Source of the DNA: Gammaproteobacteria bacterium | GTDB lineage: Bacteria; Pseudomonadota; Gammaproteobacteria; Pseudomonadales; Pseudohongiellaceae | Direction: 5' to 3' | Assembly: GCA_029253585.1 (NCBI GenBank) | Contig: JAQWZF010000026.1 | Span: 124,001 to 188,000 of the forward strand | Length of the DNA stretch: 64,000 bases | Position numbers and translations under genes: made by a program | The notes under the pieces: generated by a model | Seen by the model: only the letters and a program-made list of their open reading frames with translations | Database searches by the model: none | Told to the model about the DNA's origin: nothing | Part shown: one piece after another, positions 62,320 through 64,000 of the stretch | Layout of the letters: every line of letters starts with the position of its first letter | Numbering within the stretch: position 1 is the stretch's first letter

Positions 62320-62348
62320 GGAAAAACAAAACGGCCCCGCAGGGCCGT
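62320..62348 (-). terminator. Rho-independent terminator
   Basis: ACGGCCC (62331-62337), loop CGCA, GGGCCGT (62342-62348). On the minus strand the stem runs into TTTTGTTTTT. It ends the gene 62371-63384. Confidence 0.85.
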
Positions 62349-62370
62349 CTGGTAATTCGAGTAGTCGTAT

Positions 62371-63384
62371 TTAGTTGGCGCCGGATTCCTCTGCCATTCT
62401 CTCCGCCATGCGCTCGCCACGCAGAATATTCTGCATGCCATAGTTACCTTCGTGACAAGCATACTCATAGAGTTGCCCGGCAACTTTCGTCATCGGCACG
62501 ATGGCGGTAATTTTATCGGTGAACGTCGACGGATCATCGAGAGTCCATTCGTAGTTCACTGTATAGGGGTCTACCCGAGAAAATTTCTCAACGAGTAGTT
62601 TATCTTCGGAATCACCGAACACGCTGTAGCTCTGAGTGAGTCCATTGAAGTTTCTCGTTTCAACGACTAGTGTATCGCCGTTCCAATAACCTCTGGAATC
62701 GCCGGTCCATAATCCTATCTTCTCATCCAGTGGCGGCCGTTCACCAATGAGCACGATACGCGCATCATGGATCATCTCGGTGATAATGACCGCTGTGTCT
62801 TTACTCTGAAAGATCTGTACGTTGTTATTGTATAGGCTAGGGACGAAGGGAGGGCCTGAGTTAAAACCGACGATGCAGCGCTCGGACAGGCCTCTATCTT
62901 CGGGTCCGTTCTTTGCGATACCCCCTACCGTGTACCGCACTGGTCGTTCGCCCGGAACGTCATCGCCCAGACCACCAAAAGCAATAGCGGCACCCTCGAC
63001 TCTTGCCGGAACACGACCGTCGGGAGGGTAGACGATGTGTGACGTACGAATCTGATCGGTAATTCCCGCGCTCTCTACCCAGAAGTCATTGTAGCCACCG
63101 GGACCACCTTCGGTCTGTGCCACGGCCTGATCAGAAGCGGCGTCTGACGCGGCCAGTCGGGCACGCATCTCGGCAATTTCTTCAGTGGTCATAAATTCTC
63201 TATCGCCGAAGCGCTCGGGTCGCTGCATAGGCACGTTGGATGAAAAATTCCATACGCCTTGCAGATCCGGTTGCCCCCACTCGGTTCTGGGTGACTCATA
63301 GTCCTCTGCAGCCCAGGCGCTGAGGCTAAAACCAGAGCCCAGGGCAAGAAAGCAAAGAAGGCCTAAATGTCGTTTATTGTTCAT
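62371..63384 (-). CDS. Exported protein of unknown function
   Basis: About 337 residues from ATG at 63384, chosen because AGGGGAA precedes it and a signal peptide follows (HLGLLCFLALGSGFSLSAWA). The frame opens at 63462. Mature sequence begins 'SPRTEWGQPDLQGVWNFSSN', a phrase that recurs in a widespread exported family of Acidobacteria and proteobacteria. 'MTTEEIAEMRARLAASDAAS' is an amphipathic helix, and a beta-rich segment with two cysteines follows. Function unknown; no catalytic motif visible. Confidence 0.8.
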   Translation of the reverse strand: MNNKRHLGLLCFLALGSGFSLSAWAAEDYESPRTEWGQPDLQGVWNFSSNVPMQRPERFGDREFMTTEEIAEMRARLAASDAASDQAVAQTEGGPGGYNDFWVESAGITDQIRTSHIVYPPDGRVPARVEGAAIAFGGLGDDVPGERPVRYTVGGIAKNGPEDRGLSERCIVGFNSGPPFVPSLYNNNVQIFQSKDTAVIITEMIHDARIVLIGERPPLDEKIGLWTGDSRGYWNGDTLVVETRNFNGLTQSYSVFGDSEDKLLVEKFSRVDPYTVNYEWTLDDPSTFTDKITAIVPMTKVAGQLYEYACHEGNYGMQNILRGERMAERMAEESGAN

Positions 63385-63530
63385 GGCTGTTCCCCTGAGA
63401 TTCAGTTGGAGGTCGCTGCTGTTGGATAAGCCTAGAATCGCTTGTTTGGCCGAGCTAATCAAGCGAGGGAGAGACCGCCTTCCTAGATAGGGTTCCAGAC
63501 CATAGATTTCTCGACCTGCTTCAGAGAACG

Positions 63531-63557
63531 GAAAAAAACGGCTCCCTTAAGGAGCCG
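63531..63557 (-). terminator. Rho-independent terminator
   Basis: CGGCTCC (63539-63545), five-base loop, GGAGCCG (63551-63557). On the minus strand a run of seven T follows. It ends the DUF6356 gene. Confidence 0.85.
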
Positions 63558-63589
63558 CGTGATAAGACTTCATCAATAGCTGTGGAGAA

Positions 63590-63847
63590 TCAATTCAATT
63601 CCGGTTGGGCGCCAGTGGGACGCTGTGCATCGCTGTCACGGGCGGAGAGCTTCGCGCGATTAACTACCATACGATCATACAGCCGATTTACGATTTGGCT
63701 ACCGGCGCTTTCGCACAGGAAGGGGCAGAAGGCATGAATCAGGCAGCAGAACGCGCCAACTGTCATCTCTAATGCAAAGCTCAGCGCATGTCGCATGTGC
63801 TGGCAATAGCTTTCATCTACGCTATTTAGGTGCGAATTCCATTTCAT
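63590..63847 (-). CDS. DUF6356 family protein
   Basis: An 85-residue protein from ATG 63847, with GGGGGAACGG before it; the frame opens at 63898. The pattern 'HLNSVDESYCQHMRHALSFA' followed by a hydrophobic stretch (VGAFCCLIHAFCPFLC) and a basic 'IVNRLYDRMVVNR' tail is that of DUF6356, a small membrane-associated family without known role. The last 100 bases of the window after it hold nothing recognised. Confidence 0.75.
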   Translation of the reverse strand: MKWNSHLNSVDESYCQHMRHALSFALEMTVGAFCCLIHAFCPFLCESAGSQIVNRLYDRMVVNRAKLSARDSDAQRPTGAQPELN

Positions 63848-64000
63848 CTGTCCGTTCCCCCTAACTGCGAATAGACTTACTGGAGTGAAGAATAGCAAAG
63901 TCCAAGGGAAATCCGTTTGCGTATTTGCTGTTATTGGGCTCTATTTTAGAATATATTGCTAATAAAGTTGATTAATATGGTTTTTTTATTCTATGGATAA

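Noticed and set aside
62205..62483. 92-codon minus-strand frame at the end of the exported unknown gene
   Set aside because: It overlaps that gene and its terminator and has no start signal.
1..64000. tRNA, rRNA, CRISPR arrays, prophage or insertion sequences
   Set aside because: I looked for repeats with regular spacing, tRNA-like T-loops, transposase motifs and integrases and found none.

Overview
The window looks like chromosomal DNA of a marine-type, heterotrophic Gammaproteobacterium. The strongest evidence is the block at 47.9-54.9 kb: pepP and ubiH, a TIGR02449 coiled-coil gene, zapA, a 6S RNA gene and a 5-formyltetrahydrofolate cyclo-ligase gene stand in the order known from gammaproteobacteria. 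NhaB, two UbiH-family hydroxylases and an SOS mutasome (imuA, imuB, dnaE2) fit as well. Base composition looks mixed, near 50% GC by eye. A family such as Pseudohongiellaceae (OM182) is only a guess. No tRNA, rRNA, CRISPR array, phage or insertion sequence was recognised.

Layout. 0-8.7 kb: the start of an exported metallo-beta-lactamase-fold protein, an uncharacterised exported pair, small membrane proteins, a Tat-exported dienelactone hydrolase, a six-bladed NHL propeller, remnants of a MarR regulator and an asparaginase, and a beta-helix lipoprotein. 8.8-27.9 kb: mostly secreted or outer-membrane functions, namely an alpha/beta hydrolase, FG-GAP and PD40 propellers, a TonB-dependent receptor, glycerophosphodiesterase, a DUF5916 protein and a very large M1-M28-PDZ peptidase, together with an EamA exporter, an HNH nuclease, an SDR and a PLP enzyme. 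28.0-33.3 kb: a compact operon for a Tat-exported molybdenum hydroxylase (2Fe-2S, Mo and FAD subunits) with a b-type cytochrome and an unknown 138-residue protein. 34.0-42.1 kb: glutamate synthase gltBD and nhaB. 42.2-47.8 kb: a decayed patch (membrane protein and UspE-like remnants), a zinc-ribbon membrane protein, a LysE exporter, an ABC exporter, an exported methyltransferase and a TetR gene cut by a stop codon. 47.9-54.9 kb: ubiquinone hydroxylation, pepP, cell division and 6S RNA. 55.2-61.9 kb: convergent SOS units imuAB and dnaE2, each with a clear LexA box, flanking a frameshifted outer-membrane-type gene. 62.4-63.9 kb: an exported unknown and a DUF6356 protein.

Common themes. Much of the left half handles peptides, phosphodiesters and other organic substrates in the periplasm or at the surface. 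The Mo-hydroxylase probably oxidises an aldehyde or N-heterocycle in the periplasm and passes electrons through cytochrome b to the quinone pool. At least four genes carry a single disruption (MarR, asparaginase, TetR, the gene between imuB and dnaE2). Some or all could be sequence errors, so they need read-level support. Several intergenic structures are worth attention: 6S RNA with its promoter, three hairpins just upstream of it, a 13-bp inverted repeat before gltB, and perfectly symmetric bidirectional terminators.
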